Positions 18,998 to 28,343 of a stretch of DNA of 64,000 bases are shown piece after piece. A program made the position numbers and the translations under genes. The notes under the pieces were generated by a model. The model saw only the letters and a program-made list of their open reading frames with translations, did not search any database and was not told the origin of the DNA. Location of the stretch: assembly GCF_030503435.1 (NCBI RefSeq), contig NZ_JAUKPO010000023.1, positions 1 to 64,000 on the forward strand, read 5' to 3'. This stretch comes from Rhodocytophaga aerolata. GTDB taxonomy: Bacteria; Bacteroidota; Bacteroidia; Cytophagales; 172606-1. Position 1 is the first letter of the stretch, and each line of letters begins with the position of its first letter.

Positions 18998-19138
18998 ATG
19001 GCAAACCAGAAAACAGTTTTGCTGCCTGCTTTATTTATTCTTTCACACCTACTTATTTTATCTCTAATAGAACGGCTTGCATTCACCATGCGCTTGCTGT
19101 GCTATTACCTGATTTTTCAAACTATTCTTCATTGCTAA
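18998..19138 (+). CDS. 46-residue hydrophobic peptide, weak candidate
   Basis: ATG 18998 opens a frame with a hydrophobic core (VLLPALFILSHLLILSLIERL) and aromatic tail. It follows the previous small frame by 45 bases in the same direction. The composition fits a membrane peptide, but nothing else supports it. Confidence 0.25.
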   Translation: MANQKTVLLPALFILSHLLILSLIERLAFTMRLLCYYLIFQTILHC

Positions 19139-19271
19139 ACTCACGCATCTGCTTTTCATAACAAAAGCAGCATGATACCTTTTGGATAAATTTCTATCCA
19201 AAAGACAGGTATAAGGGCCAAATCGGAAGAATAAAACTTTTATTTTTTAATCATTTAACTATTTCCCAAGT

Positions 19272-19400
19272 ATGAAACCTGAAAATCAAAAAAATAAGAT
19301 CACAAACGATGATAATGATGGAAGCGAAGTAAACTGGAAGGTGGTAGGGCCCATATTAGCAATAATCATAGCTTGTGTAATCTGGGCAGTGTTTTTTTAA
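19272..19400 (+). CDS. 42-residue single-span membrane protein
   Basis: The frame begins MKPENQKNKITNDDNDG, a very polar cytosolic part. It ends in one helix (VVGPILAIIIACVIWAVFF) directly before the stop, a tail-anchor layout. It lies 96 bases upstream of the K+/H+ antiporter gene and probably shares its transcript, so it may be an accessory peptide. No family is recognised. Confidence 0.5.
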   Translation: MKPENQKNKITNDDNDGSEVNWKVVGPILAIIIACVIWAVFF

Positions 19401-19496
19401 ATTAATCAGCGAGTGCGGGGCAATATGCTCTGCACTTCATTTTATTAGATTGATATTTATACTAATTTTAACACTGCTAACACCTACTACCTGCTA

Positions 19497-20960
19497 ATGA
19501 ACTTTACCTTTGAAAATATTTTACTAGGCTGCTCCATTTTGCTCTTTATTGGGATTATAGCCAGTAAAACTTCCGGAAAAACCGGTGTGCCTGTATTACT
19601 GCTTTTTCTTGGGATAGGGATGCTTGCCGGCTCAGACGGAATCGGGGGAATTTATTTTGACAATTATAAGGCAGCAGAATCATTAGGATCCATTTCACTG
19701 GCCTTGATTATATTTTCAGGCGGTTTAGATACCAAATGGGAAAGTATAAAACCTATTTTGTGGCGGGGTGTCTCCTTATCTACCTTAAGTGTATTGATCA
19801 CTGCTCTGGTTGTAGGGGTATTCGTATCGTGGATATCAGACTTTTCTTTACTGGAAGGCCTGCTGCTTGGCTCGATTGTCTCCTCTACGGATGCAGCAGC
19901 CGTTTTTTCCATTCTCCGTACCAAAAATATTGGCCTGAAGAGGAATCTCCGGCCAACTTTAGAATTTGAATCCGGCAGTAACGACCCCATGGCCTACTTT
20001 CTTACGATAGGCGTGACCGGCCTGCTGGTAAACCCGGAAAGTTCCATTATAAGTTTAATCCCTTCTTTTTTCATTCAAATGATCCTGGGCAGCTTAGGTG
20101 GTTATCTAATGGGAAGAGTCTCCCTGTGGCTGATTAATCATATCAAGTTAGAAAATGACGGTTTATATCCTGTACTAACCTTATCACTGGCCATCTTTAC
20201 CTTTGCAGGCACCAATTATGTGAATGGAAACGGTTTTCTGGCTATTTATATTGCCGGCATGGTGATGGGCAACAATAATTTTATTCATAAGAAAAGCTTA
20301 ATCCGCTTTTATGATGGCGTTGCCTGGCTGATGCAAATCCTGCTATTTATTACCCTGGGCCTGCTTGTATTTCCTAAGCAAATTGTGCCGGTGATAGGTA
20401 TTGGCCTATTAGTTTCCTTATTCCTGATTTTTGTAGCCCGTCCGCTAAGTGTGTTTATCAGCCTGCTTTTTTTCAGAATGTCGGTCAGGGAAAAAGTATA
20501 TATTTCCTGGGTAGGCCTCAGGGGCGCAGTGCCTATTGTGTTTGCTACCTATCCTTTACTGTCAGGCGTAAACCAGGCAGAAACCATGTTCCATATTGTT
20601 TTTATAATTGTACTGACTTCGGTAATTCTGCAAGGTACTACCCTGGGCGTAGTTGCCAACTGGCTGCATCTAAGCGTACCAGAAAAGCTCCGGAGAAAAT
20701 CAGCTTTAGAACTGGAGTTAGCAGACAATGAGAAAAATGCCTTGATTGAAGTGGAAATTCCTCCTCAAAGTAAAGCTGTTGGAAAAACCATTGTGGGCCT
20801 TGATTTTCCAAAGACTTCATTAATTGTAATGATTAAACGGGACAATGGATATATAGTACCTAACGGAGCTACCGAGATTAAATCCGGAGATAACATGCTG
20901 ATAATGGCTGCCGATGAAAGAGAAATAGACAGGGTACATCAGGTACTGGACATAGCTTAA
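19497..20960 (+). CDS. cvrA: K+/H+ antiporter of the CvrA/NhaP2 type
   Basis: The 487-residue protein has a CPA1/CPA2-type exchanger domain of about 12 helices (residues 5-395). It shows the conserved region GSIVSSTDAAAVFSILR and the ESGSNDPMAYFLT motif with the ND ion site. A cytoplasmic RCK_C (TrkA_C) domain follows (about 405-485, LIEVEIPPQSKAVGKTIVGLDFPK, GDNMLIMAADE). Members export K+ or Na+ in exchange for protons and are gated by ligands at the RCK_C domain. It converges with the TrkH gene 40 bases away, so K+ uptake and export genes share a 3' junction. The family is certain; K+ specificity rests on it. Confidence 0.92.
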   Translation: MNFTFENILLGCSILLFIGIIASKTSGKTGVPVLLLFLGIGMLAGSDGIGGIYFDNYKAAESLGSISLALIIFSGGLDTKWESIKPILWRGVSLSTLSVLITALVVGVFVSWISDFSLLEGLLLGSIVSSTDAAAVFSILRTKNIGLKRNLRPTLEFESGSNDPMAYFLTIGVTGLLVNPESSIISLIPSFFIQMILGSLGGYLMGRVSLWLINHIKLENDGLYPVLTLSLAIFTFAGTNYVNGNGFLAIYIAGMVMGNNNFIHKKSLIRFYDGVAWLMQILLFITLGLLVFPKQIVPVIGIGLLVSLFLIFVARPLSVFISLLFFRMSVREKVYISWVGLRGAVPIVFATYPLLSGVNQAETMFHIVFIIVLTSVILQGTTLGVVANWLHLSVPEKLRRKSALELELADNEKNALIEVEIPPQSKAVGKTIVGLDFPKTSLIVMIKRDNGYIVPNGATEIKSGDNMLIMAADEREIDRVHQVLDIA

Positions 20961-20999
20961 AATCCATTGGGCTTTGTGAGCTGTACTTCAAAAGTCCGG

Positions 21000-22802
21000 T
21001 TAACCAACCATTAAATATGCGTTGGGGTACTGATAGGCGTTGCTGATCACCTGGCGGCTTACAGCCAAGGCAATCGTGAGGGTGCCCACTCTCCCAAGGA
21101 ACATAGAAATAATTAATACTACTTTGCCAACTGCTGACAATTGCGGGGCAATACCCACACTCAAGCCTACCGTGCCAAAAGCTGAAACCTGCTCAAAAAA
21201 TACATGAAGTATATTAAGATCCGGCTCAGTAATAGATAGAATGAACAAGGCTACTAAATTATATGCAGCTGCAAAAGTAATGACACTATAAGCCTTAAAG
21301 AGCAGATCATTGGGTATGGTTCGTTTATCTATAGAGATAATTTTTTTTCCACGGATCGAACTTATGACGGAAAGGGCAATAATATAGAAGGTAGTGGTTT
21401 TGATGCCGCCTCCGGTAGACCCCGGGGATGAACCAATAAACATGAGAAACATCAGCAGGATAAGGGTAGGCACATGCAGATTGGTCACATCAACTGTGTT
21501 AAAACCGGTTGTACGGGTGACGGATTGAAAAAATGAAGCAATCAAGGACTCCATTAGATTAAGCCCCGCTAAGGTGTTATTTTTTTCCAGGATAAAAAAA
21601 ATAACCATTCCGAACACAATCAATCCAAAGGATACGTACACGGAAATTTTGGTGTTTAGCTTCCAGTCTTTCCAAGGCTTAGCTAGCCTCTCCCGTAAAG
21701 AGGATATAGAAAACAAGTCCATCAAGGATGAAAAGCCCAGACTGCCTAAGATAATCAGGAGGGCGATAACCAGTTGTAAAATATATGCCCGCTGAAGGGG
21801 TTGTTCATACAAGCCATTGGTATACAAGCTAAAGCCGGCGCTGCAAAAAGAGGAAACCGCATGGAAAATGGAAAAGAACAACTTCTGCCCCAAACTTTCA
21901 AATTCAACCTCCCTGCCCCAGGCAAAGAATATAGCAACAAAGCCAATACTTTCAATTAGCAGGGTAAGCAACACTATTTGCCGGAGCAGCCCCCGGGCAG
22001 AAAATAAAGATTCTGTACTTAAAAAACTCTGCATGATTGACTGATGTTTAATCCCTACGCCTTCTTTCAAAAAAAGCGCAAAAAAGGTGGCAAACGTAAC
22101 CATGCCTATCCCTCCTATCTGTATCAAAAACAGAATTACTACTTGTCCTTTAAAGGTAAAATAGGTAGCTGTATCCACTACTATCAGCCCGGTCACACAA
22201 GTAGCACTGACAGCTGTAAAGAGGGCCTCCAGAAAAGCCATAGAGCTTGGGCTGTTTGTCATGGCAGGCAGCATTAACAGGCCTGTACCCATAGCTATAA
22301 TCAGCAGGAAACTATAGATCAAGGTAACGGCCGGTTTCAGCCGGACACCAGATATACGGGTACTCACTTTAGAAACTTCTATGCCTACCAGTAGCAGAAT
22401 AAGCAAAGTGGTGGCCACTTCATAGAAAGCACCTACATTTTCATAGCCAAGCAATTGAGAAAGAATGTAAAGTACATTTGAATTGAAAAAGTAGTAAGAC
22501 ACACCATTGTATACTAAAAACCCCATCAAGGCTATTTCTACGATAGTATTCCTGAGAAAAGTTATCCGTTGAAAGGCATATAGGAGCCGGACTAGATAGA
22601 TAACAGTATAGAGAAGGATGACTGCATTAAGAAAAATAAAAATGCTCGAAACCTCACTGCTTGTTAGGTAGAAACCATATACATACGTAAGTAAGCTAAA
22701 GGCTGCAAAGGAATTGATATAAGTCAGCAGATTTAACAATGAATGTACACGGGCTTTACTGTTATATAGTAACCTATTTAGCTTTTCGATCGACAGCAGC
22801 AT
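21000..22802 (-). CDS. trkH: TrkH/KtrB-family K+ uptake channel subunit
   Basis: The 600-residue protein starts with about 150 residues of extra membrane helices. The four-fold pore-loop core follows, with filter motifs CVTGLIVVDT, CSAGFSLYTNG, RTTGFNTVDV and GTVGLSVG. These glycine-containing loops define the Trk/Ktr/HKT superfamily, which takes K+ (or Na+) into the cell. Its usual regulator, a cytoplasmic TrkA/KtrA NAD-binding protein, is not encoded in the window. There is no operator array upstream, so it is not an obvious member of the A-H regulon. Confidence 0.93.
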   Translation of the reverse strand: MLLSIEKLNRLLYNSKARVHSLLNLLTYINSFAAFSLLTYVYGFYLTSSEVSSIFIFLNAVILLYTVIYLVRLLYAFQRITFLRNTIVEIALMGFLVYNGVSYYFFNSNVLYILSQLLGYENVGAFYEVATTLLILLLVGIEVSKVSTRISGVRLKPAVTLIYSFLLIIAMGTGLLMLPAMTNSPSSMAFLEALFTAVSATCVTGLIVVDTATYFTFKGQVVILFLIQIGGIGMVTFATFFALFLKEGVGIKHQSIMQSFLSTESLFSARGLLRQIVLLTLLIESIGFVAIFFAWGREVEFESLGQKLFFSIFHAVSSFCSAGFSLYTNGLYEQPLQRAYILQLVIALLIILGSLGFSSLMDLFSISSLRERLAKPWKDWKLNTKISVYVSFGLIVFGMVIFFILEKNNTLAGLNLMESLIASFFQSVTRTTGFNTVDVTNLHVPTLILLMFLMFIGSSPGSTGGGIKTTTFYIIALSVISSIRGKKIISIDKRTIPNDLLFKAYSVITFAAAYNLVALFILSITEPDLNILHVFFEQVSAFGTVGLSVGIAPQLSAVGKVVLIISMFLGRVGTLTIALAVSRQVISNAYQYPNAYLMVG

Positions 22803-23159
22803 AAATATGAATGGTCGGTTTATTCTAAATTATTTGATTCACACAGCATTTTCTTCAGAATTATCAGTGTAGATTAGCTATACATATCTTATTTATGGCT
22901 TAAACACAATTTTAAAAGCTGAATAGGGTAACAGTAAAAGATAGTTATTTTCATTAAAAAACTAACGATTTTACAGGATATAGAGACGATATTCTGCTTG
23001 TAGAATGGCTGTAGTTGAAAGGAAGTACCCTTTGTCAAACAATAGATGCTTAAGTTCCATTCAGCCAACTAACCTTCACGTACTGTTGGGTCAAATGTAG
23101 CAAGTTCAATTTTGAGTAAAACTCCCTGGTAGAGTAGAAGATTGTAAATTTATTAACTG
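22803..23159. other. AT-rich spacer with an inverted repeat copy at 23090-23109
   Basis: No gene is seen. Bases 23090-23109 (GTCAAATGTAGCAAGTTCAA) are the exact reverse complement of 3669-3688, part of the dispersed repeat family. The flanking 60 bases show only loose similarity. Confidence 0.5.
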
Positions 23160-23372
23160 TTGAAGGTTAATCTTAATTTATTTGATGGCTACATTGTGGA
23201 TTTAACTTTTCTTTTGCTTGTTTTACAACTTTACCTTAAGCAGAAAAGTATTGAAAGGTGGTATCTGTGGGTAGCTATATCCTTGTTACTGCTCTTTGTG
23301 CTGATGCTGTCAGCTAAACTAAGTCTATGTTTTCTATTACAGAACTTATTGGCAGAAACTCTCAAGCGATAG
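23160..23372 (+). CDS. short hydrophobic fragment, possibly a PnuC-like remnant
   Basis: This 70-codon frame has only a TTG start. It encodes two hydrophobic segments (IVDLTFLLLVLQLYL and RWYLWVAISLLLLFVLML) separated by KQKSIE. The pattern LKQKSIERWYLW resembles the penultimate loop of PnuC vitamin transporters, but the rest of that protein is absent. It overlaps the next frame by 46 bases. It could be a remnant or a small membrane protein. Confidence 0.25.
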   Translation: MKVNLNLFDGYIVDLTFLLLVLQLYLKQKSIERWYLWVAISLLLLFVLMLSAKLSLCFLLQNLLAETLKR

Positions 23373-23692
23373 AAAGAATAATAGGACGGGCTCAAAGTTC
23401 AGAATTAGTAACAAATCGTGAAATTTCAGGCTGGACCAAGTCGTATTACCAACAAAAATCAATTCTTATCTTTTATATAGATAATGTGGCTGACTGGATT
23501 ATTGTGCATAAGATAGATAATAATACGATTGAGGAATTTATTGCTTTCCTGAATCTCAGAATAGCACAAACTAATCTTCAACACTTTGGTATAGTTAAAT
23601 ATTATAATATTTGTGGATTAAGGGAAGTAGCCATATTTGGAGATAATATAGGGCGTATACAAATGATTTCTATCAAAGCCTTTACGGAATGA
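23327..23692 (+). CDS. hypothetical protein, 121 residues
   Basis: From ATG 23327 the frame encodes a soluble protein with helical N-terminus (ITELIGRNSQAIERIIGRAQ) and alternating strands (SILIFYIDNVADWIIVHKI, HFGIVKYYNICG, EVAIFGDNIGRIQMISI). No family is recognised. Its start overlaps the preceding hydrophobic frame. Composition and length make it more likely real than the fragment before it. Confidence 0.4.
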   Translation: MFSITELIGRNSQAIERIIGRAQSSELVTNREISGWTKSYYQQKSILIFYIDNVADWIIVHKIDNNTIEEFIAFLNLRIAQTNLQHFGIVKYYNICGLREVAIFGDNIGRIQMISIKAFTE

Positions 23693-24324
23693 AAAGTGAA
23701 ATTTACATATAAAACAAGAGGAAACATTTAAAATATAGTTGTTGTTCACAATTTTATCTTGCTCTGTGCATTTAAAGATCAACAAAAGAGCAGATACAGT
23801 AATTGCACTTATTTGTTATTCTCGAATGGGAGTACAATTCTGGTAGCCGTCAGCAAACGGCCAGCTTTTGTATCTTTGTTTGTTGTTACGTTTTATCATT
23901 TTATTCTTAAATATATAAATACAAGAAGCCTGTAATCAAGGAATGATATTATTTACTTGTTAAGGATATAAATATTAGTGAAGTTTTCCTTTTTTTATTA
24001 TTTTAGCTCTTGAGATATATCTTAGTTGGACGAGATGGGCGTAACTGCCTAGGAGCTATTTTTGTAGACTATAACTTAATTTTTATTGAATGCTTTTTCT
24101 GATTTGAGCTTTCTATCAGGAAAATAGTGGAAAATAGCAAGGCTGTGTTTATCGCACTACTGTTCTACCCGATACTTCAGGCTGTATGGTACAGTAGATA
24201 CAAACTGGAAGAGTAGTTACTACCTCTTGTGGCCTTTCTAAGCGCTGGCTTATCTGTGATAGTCTACCAAAAAAGCCATTTCTGCCAAGTTATGAATGTA
24301 TGAACGACTCCTTGATTTTCTCCT
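23693..24324. other. long AT-rich spacer before the 40-residue protein gene
   Basis: About 630 bases with no convincing gene on either strand and no operator array. Short T- and A-rich runs make promoter calls unreliable. Confidence 0.35.
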
Positions 24325-24447
24325 ATGGTAATCTTATATGGTAAAATATTCGGGTTCCAGCTCCTGATCCTAGTAGCTTTAGTCTGGCTGCTCTATGCCA
24401 TTGAGCATATTCGTCGTAGACACTCTTCTACTTATAGGAAAATCTAA
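24325..24447 (+). CDS. 40-residue single-span membrane protein, paralogue of 40208-40330
   Basis: The frame starts MVILYGKIFGF, continues with a hydrophobic helix (LLILVALVWLLYA) and ends in a basic tail (IRRRHSSTYRKI). A second gene of exactly the same length lies at 40208-40330. Twenty of 40 residues are identical, including Y5, K7-I8, G10-F11, L13-L14-I15, V17-A18, W21-LLYA25, S35, R38 and I40. Several conserved residues use different synonymous codons, which argues that both are translated. No known family is recognised. A short type-I toxin or membrane-stress peptide is possible but unproven. Confidence 0.6.
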   Translation: MVILYGKIFGFQLLILVALVWLLYAIEHIRRRHSSTYRKI

Positions 24448-24573
24448 TGCTGACTACTTAGGCTGGAGTTTTGGTAGATGCTCTTGCCTTTACTGTTGGT
24501 TCCTAGGGTAGGTGCTGTAGACAGTATTTCGTTTTATCTAACACCTGAAGTTGATCTGTGGCTATATTATGCT

Positions 24574-24996
24574 TTATGGCTCATTCAGAACATATGCGCA
24601 TGCTTGCATGGCCTCCGCTATATCAGCGTATATTCCTCTCTGATAACTCTCCATAGCACACTCTGCTACTTGCATTTCAGATACGTTGGTCTTACTTTCC
24701 TTTCTGAGAGCAGTTAAGGCCAAACCTATTTTGCAATAATTCTCCTCAGTTACTTTCAGCTGGAAACAGGTAAGTAACTGATCCATGGTAAACTGTATAG
24801 TTACTTTTGAAGGCTTTCCTGCAAAGGAAGACTGCATCATGGTGAGTGCATCCACTTTTACTTCCCCTTTACCCATGGCAGCGAGGGGTTGTTTCAGAGT
24901 AGCTGAAGAAATCATTAAATAGAAGCTATCCAACAGGAGTAGTCCTATAAACAGAATATTCACCCTAGATATGCTTTTGCTTTTGGCGGCTTCCAT
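24574..24996 (-). CDS. hypothetical exported or membrane-anchored protein
   Basis: The 140 residues start with a basic segment (MEAAKSKSISRVN) and one hydrophobic stretch (ILFIGLLLLDSFYLMI), an uncleaved signal anchor or signal peptide. A mostly helical soluble domain follows (FTMDQLLTCFQLKVTEENYCKIGLALTALRKE, VAECAMESYQRGIYADIAEAMQACAYVL). It contains four Cys in the soluble part. No family is recognised. It stands alone between plus-strand frames. Confidence 0.5.
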   Translation of the reverse strand: MEAAKSKSISRVNILFIGLLLLDSFYLMISSATLKQPLAAMGKGEVKVDALTMMQSSFAGKPSKVTIQFTMDQLLTCFQLKVTEENYCKIGLALTALRKESKTNVSEMQVAECAMESYQRGIYADIAEAMQACAYVLNEP

Positions 24997-25142
24997 AATA
25001 GTAAGTAGTTGTGGCCGTTTCTAATCCCTGTTAATGAAAATAGCATTTGGAAAGGTAACTTCTTAATACTTACTGGCTTTGTTTGGCTATCCTTTTTCAA
25101 GGGGATGTATATGTATGAGAGCTGTTTTAGTGCCTTTTTGAT

Positions 25143-25526
25143 GTGTTCTTTCCCCTTTTGCCCGTCTTTGTTTTTTATTGGAATAGTAAAAGGAGAAGAT
25201 CAGTAACTATTTACAAGTACCGAGTTTGTAGATTAGAGAAAAACGAGTATGTTCGCTTATTTACCGGTAAATCCGAAAACGATCTTTCTCAACATAGTTA
25301 CGCCTGCATGTTACCCTTTAAAAAATTAACGGTTCATTACTTCTCCCCTGCCAACAGGTTTTACAAAGCAAAGCTTGAACAAAATAATCAAATCAGTACG
25401 CTTTCCCAAGAAGAAGCCCTAAAGCTCATTGCTTCTACTACTTGGACCTCTACAGAAAGCAAACAAATAAGTGATAACAAGCGATTATTGATCGAAAAAA
25501 TCTATTTACTAACCTTGGCACCTTAG
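25143..25526 (+). CDS. hypothetical protein of unclear start
   Basis: The frame runs 127 codons. The first 18 are hydrophobic (FFPLLPVFVFYW), then basic (NSKRRRS), then a soluble part (YKYRVCRLEKNEYVRLFTGK, SQEEALKLIASTTWTSTESKQIS). An alternative frame over the same start region (25009-25206) also encodes hydrophobic sequence, so a frameshift is possible. No family is recognised. It may be the C-terminal half of a decayed gene. Confidence 0.3.
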   Translation: MFFPLLPVFVFYWNSKRRRSVTIYKYRVCRLEKNEYVRLFTGKSENDLSQHSYACMLPFKKLTVHYFSPANRFYKAKLEQNNQISTLSQEEALKLIASTTWTSTESKQISDNKRLLIEKIYLLTLAP

Positions 25527-26183
25527 GCCCTTTCTCCCTTCGTTAGCTGTTCGTATTGTTGTTGCTCTCCGCCGTAGGCTTAGTGTTGGTTACTCCTTTT
25601 GCCCAATACTGTAACATTAGTATGTCAATTATAGGGAGATGCTTACCGCATCAACTTCATATACAGAGGATAAAATTCTAGTAGTATACTAAAGATGAGT
25701 TACAGCTAGCTACGCTTTCTTTTGACTTAAAGAATTTAAATCAATTGAATATAACATAGGTGTGAGCAGAGAATAAGCATATATTAACTTAATCTTTATC
25801 AATACATGCCTAGTTATCAGCAATTTATATAATAATACAATATTTATAATATTTGGCATTGTTTCAAGAGATTTCAAAAAAGCTTTCATTTGTATGTGTA
25901 AACATATATCTTGAGCGCTTATCCATATCTGGCCTGTAGCCTTATTACAGGTGGACGCAACCAAAAACAGCGTCTATATAAATGATAAAAGCCCTCATTA
26001 TCAATGAAGGCCTTTATAGATATACACTTTTTGCATCATGAATCGCTTCATAACTGGTGAAAATCTACATATTTATTAGATACGCATGTACATTTTCATC
26101 AAAAATATTTATGAAGCCAAAGGCAGTCTATGTAGCTCTTATATAGGCTGCTTTTTTGCTTGTCAGATGGGAAAGTCAGTGTT
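25527..26183. other. AT-rich spacer without a convincing gene
   Basis: A minus-strand frame at 25710-25964 has poor composition and no support. An imperfect hairpin (AAAGCCCTCATT at 25988-25999 against AATGAAGGCCTTT at 26003-26015) could be a terminator. Confidence 0.35.
26119..26157. terminator. possible bidirectional terminator after 26184-26450
   Basis: AAAGGCAGTCTAT and ATATAGGCTGCTTT can pair imperfectly around a loop of about 10 bases, followed by T-rich sequence on the plus strand and A/T-rich sequence on the other. It lies 27 bases past the stop of the minus-strand gene. Confidence 0.4.
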
Positions 26184-26450
26184 TTATTCCCTGCTTAAAT
26201 TCAGATTCTCTCTGCTCATGCCTGCCTTGTTTTGGGCGGAGGTATCTAGTGGATCGCTTAAGGGTTCTTGTTTTTGGGCTCCTATCTTAGAGAAATGCAT
26301 TTGAATCTCTCCTTCCGATAAGTTTTGCCAGTTAGGGATCTGCTTTAATTCATCAATGGTATAATCATACCGGTTGCTTTCCGAATTGATGGAAGATTGT
26401 AAAGGGGTGCCCATGGCCGAAAAATCTTGTTCTGGCTTGTTATTGGTCAC
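26184..26450 (-). CDS. small polar protein
   Basis: The 88-residue protein begins MTNNKPEQDFSAMGTP and is rich in Ser, Asn, Gln and Glu. The middle (YDYTIDELKQIPNWQNLSEGEIQMHFSKIG) looks like a helical motif. There is no signal peptide or membrane segment. A hairpin follows its stop, which favours a real transcription unit. Function unknown. Confidence 0.5.
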   Translation of the reverse strand: MTNNKPEQDFSAMGTPLQSSINSESNRYDYTIDELKQIPNWQNLSEGEIQMHFSKIGAQKQEPLSDPLDTSAQNKAGMSRENLNLSRE

Positions 26451-26520
26451 AATTGTACTAATTTGTGTAACCTTACCCTACGAACAAGGATAACTCTTGG
26501 TTTATTTTTTGGGCTCATTG

Positions 26521-26536
26521 AAGTTAATTTAACTAC
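26521..26536 (-). repeat. inverted copy of the dispersed repeat core
   Basis: AAGTTAATTTAACTAC is the exact reverse complement of 40848-40863. Flanking sequence (minus strand TATAGTTA before it, CTTC after it) also agrees with that copy. The 26451-26712 spacer otherwise holds nothing visible. Confidence 0.5.
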
Positions 26537-26712
26537 CCGTATTCTTTAACTATAAAGTAAGATGGTGATTGAACCTTTTCAAACTATATTTTCTTTCTAC
26601 AGTCTGTGTGAAAAACAGAGGCCTGACAACGTACCTGACCTTTCATTTACAGGAATTTCCTATACCTATATTTTACCTTTTCATTTGGTAGATTCAACAA
26701 GCCAACAAATAG

Positions 26713-27462
26713 TTAATGCACCGGATCAAAGCCAAGAAGGTTAACTTCCAATACAAGCCCAGCCCGGTTCTCACTGCCAGGATTTGGAATAAGACTACCC
26801 AGGCAAAGTTGCAGCCGTTTGGTTAGTGAGTAGTTAATTCCTAACACCGATACACCCGTTGCATTCCCGCCCGAAATTATATCTCCCATTAGCATCAATT
26901 TTTCACTTACCCTAGCTTCAAACCCTGCCTGCAAGCCCACCCTATTATTTCTGCCTACAAAGCGGTGGTCTGTTATATAAGGCCCGGCTAGTAACCTCAA
27001 GCCTTTTGTGGGTTCATACACCCACAGATTGTAGGTAAAGTGGGTGAGTTGTGTATAGCCCTGGTTGCCGGTTAGGTTAAAACCTGCCTGGGTACCTATG
27101 CTTGTTTTCCATTTTTTGCCCAACCGGAACATTTTCTGGGTAGTAAACAACAGCAGGGGCTTCATAGGTGTACCTAAACCCTCATCATTTACAGTCAGGA
27201 AGGCAGATTGCCCATTGAGGTTCATTTTTAGATTGATCACATTTACACCTCCTTCCCATCCTTTTCCCAGTCCATACACAAAATGATTTTTAGATTCTAA
27301 TTCCTGCAGGCTATAGATATTGGTCTGATGCTGAAAGAATCCTTTGCCTTCGGGCGTAATTTCACCTGCCGGTATATTAAACAGGTTCTGCTGTGCATAA
27401 ACCCTCTGAAAGCACACCAGCACTAACCATATACTTAGCTTCACGAAGCTTTCTTTTGTCAT
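26713..27462 (-). CDS. exported outer-membrane-type beta-rich protein
   Basis: The 249 residues start with a signal peptide (about 1-23, ending VYAQQ). Amphipathic strands follow (GFFQHQTNIYSLQELE, FVYGLGKGWEGGVNVINLKMN, WKTSIGTQAGFNLTGNQGYTQ, GLQAGFEARVSEKLMLMGDIIS, AGLVLEVNLLGF). This pattern suggests an outer membrane barrel or porin-like protein. No specific family is recognised. It is the last gene of the leftward cluster that starts near 31.6 kb. Confidence 0.7.
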   Translation of the reverse strand: MTKESFVKLSIWLVLVCFQRVYAQQNLFNIPAGEITPEGKGFFQHQTNIYSLQELESKNHFVYGLGKGWEGGVNVINLKMNLNGQSAFLTVNDEGLGTPMKPLLLFTTQKMFRLGKKWKTSIGTQAGFNLTGNQGYTQLTHFTYNLWVYEPTKGLRLLAGPYITDHRFVGRNNRVGLQAGFEARVSEKLMLMGDIISGGNATGVSVLGINYSLTKRLQLCLGSLIPNPGSENRAGLVLEVNLLGFDPVH

Positions 27463-27518
27463 TGATTACGTCTTGTTTACAACAATCTAGATTTTATGTA
27501 CTCATTATTTCTGTTATA

Positions 27519-28343
27519 CTAATTGTTTCTGTTCCTGTCCGGCCTGCTGAAGATGGAAAAGCGGAAGAAAACAAAATCGGGACTTGACAGGGGCTGGGGT
27601 CTGTATCCGGCAAACCCGGTGGCAGTTGCCAGGCGCACATTTACTGGCAAGAGCTCTGTATAAGCTACTGCTTTATTAGCAAAATAGGGCTGCCAGGAAT
27701 AGTAAGTAAAAGACCCTGCCAGCGTCATTACTTTGTCTCTTTTAAACAGGGTAGAATCAGTCATTACATAGCTTCTGCCGCTGCCATATCCGTATGTTTT
27801 GTTTGCCACCATACAGCCACAAATAGCTAATAGGAGAGCGGAGATGAGGTTCAAAGAAAGATGAGGCCGTTTCATAGCGGTACGTTTTTGTGAATACTTA
27901 CTACTCGACAAAGAAGATTTTTTAGCCATTAGCTTCTCTGAGACAACCGTTAACTGGTAGCTGCCAGGCGAAAGTGCCGGAAACTGCTGCCCGAAGCGGA
28001 TAAGCAAGCCGTTTTCTGCCCGGTGCCAGCCTTGGTAGTGTGTTCTGCCCAGCATATCCTGAATGGTCATATGTAGTTCTTGCCTTAAGGGTAAGCTAAA
28101 TGACAAATACATATCCCCGCCATTGCCCTCAGCAGGCTGAGGGTGTATTTTCACGGTAAGATTTTCCTCAAGAAGTGGCAATATCGTGCAGGCCTGGTAA
28201 AGCGTTTTACCAGTATGTTTCAGGTTGGTTGTTTTTTCTGTCTGATGTACTGCTAACGTTTGTTTAGTAGTAAAAAGCAGCAACAGCAGCGCAGCAGACA
28301 AACAATGCCTTGGAGCCGGATGACAGAATAAGCAGGTTTTCAT
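27519..28343 (-). CDS. exported protein with internal T9SS-like sorting domain and a second signal sequence
   Basis: The 274-residue frame opens with a signal peptide (LSAALLLLLFTTKQTLA). At about 60-140 is a type-A T9SS C-terminal-like domain (LTVKIHPQPAEGN, MTIQDMLGRTHYQGW, PGSYQLTVVSEKLMAKKS), which normally ends a protein. Here the frame continues into MKRPHLSLNLISALLLAICGC (ATG at 27875), which looks like the start of a second exported lipoprotein of about 118 residues. Two genes may therefore be fused by loss of a stop, or the true product may start at 27875. Function unknown. Confidence 0.6.
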   Translation of the reverse strand: MKTCLFCHPAPRHCLSAALLLLLFTTKQTLAVHQTEKTTNLKHTGKTLYQACTILPLLEENLTVKIHPQPAEGNGGDMYLSFSLPLRQELHMTIQDMLGRTHYQGWHRAENGLLIRFGQQFPALSPGSYQLTVVSEKLMAKKSSLSSSKYSQKRTAMKRPHLSLNLISALLLAICGCMVANKTYGYGSGRSYVMTDSTLFKRDKVMTLAGSFTYYSWQPYFANKAVAYTELLPVNVRLATATGFAGYRPQPLSSPDFVFFRFSIFSRPDRNRNN

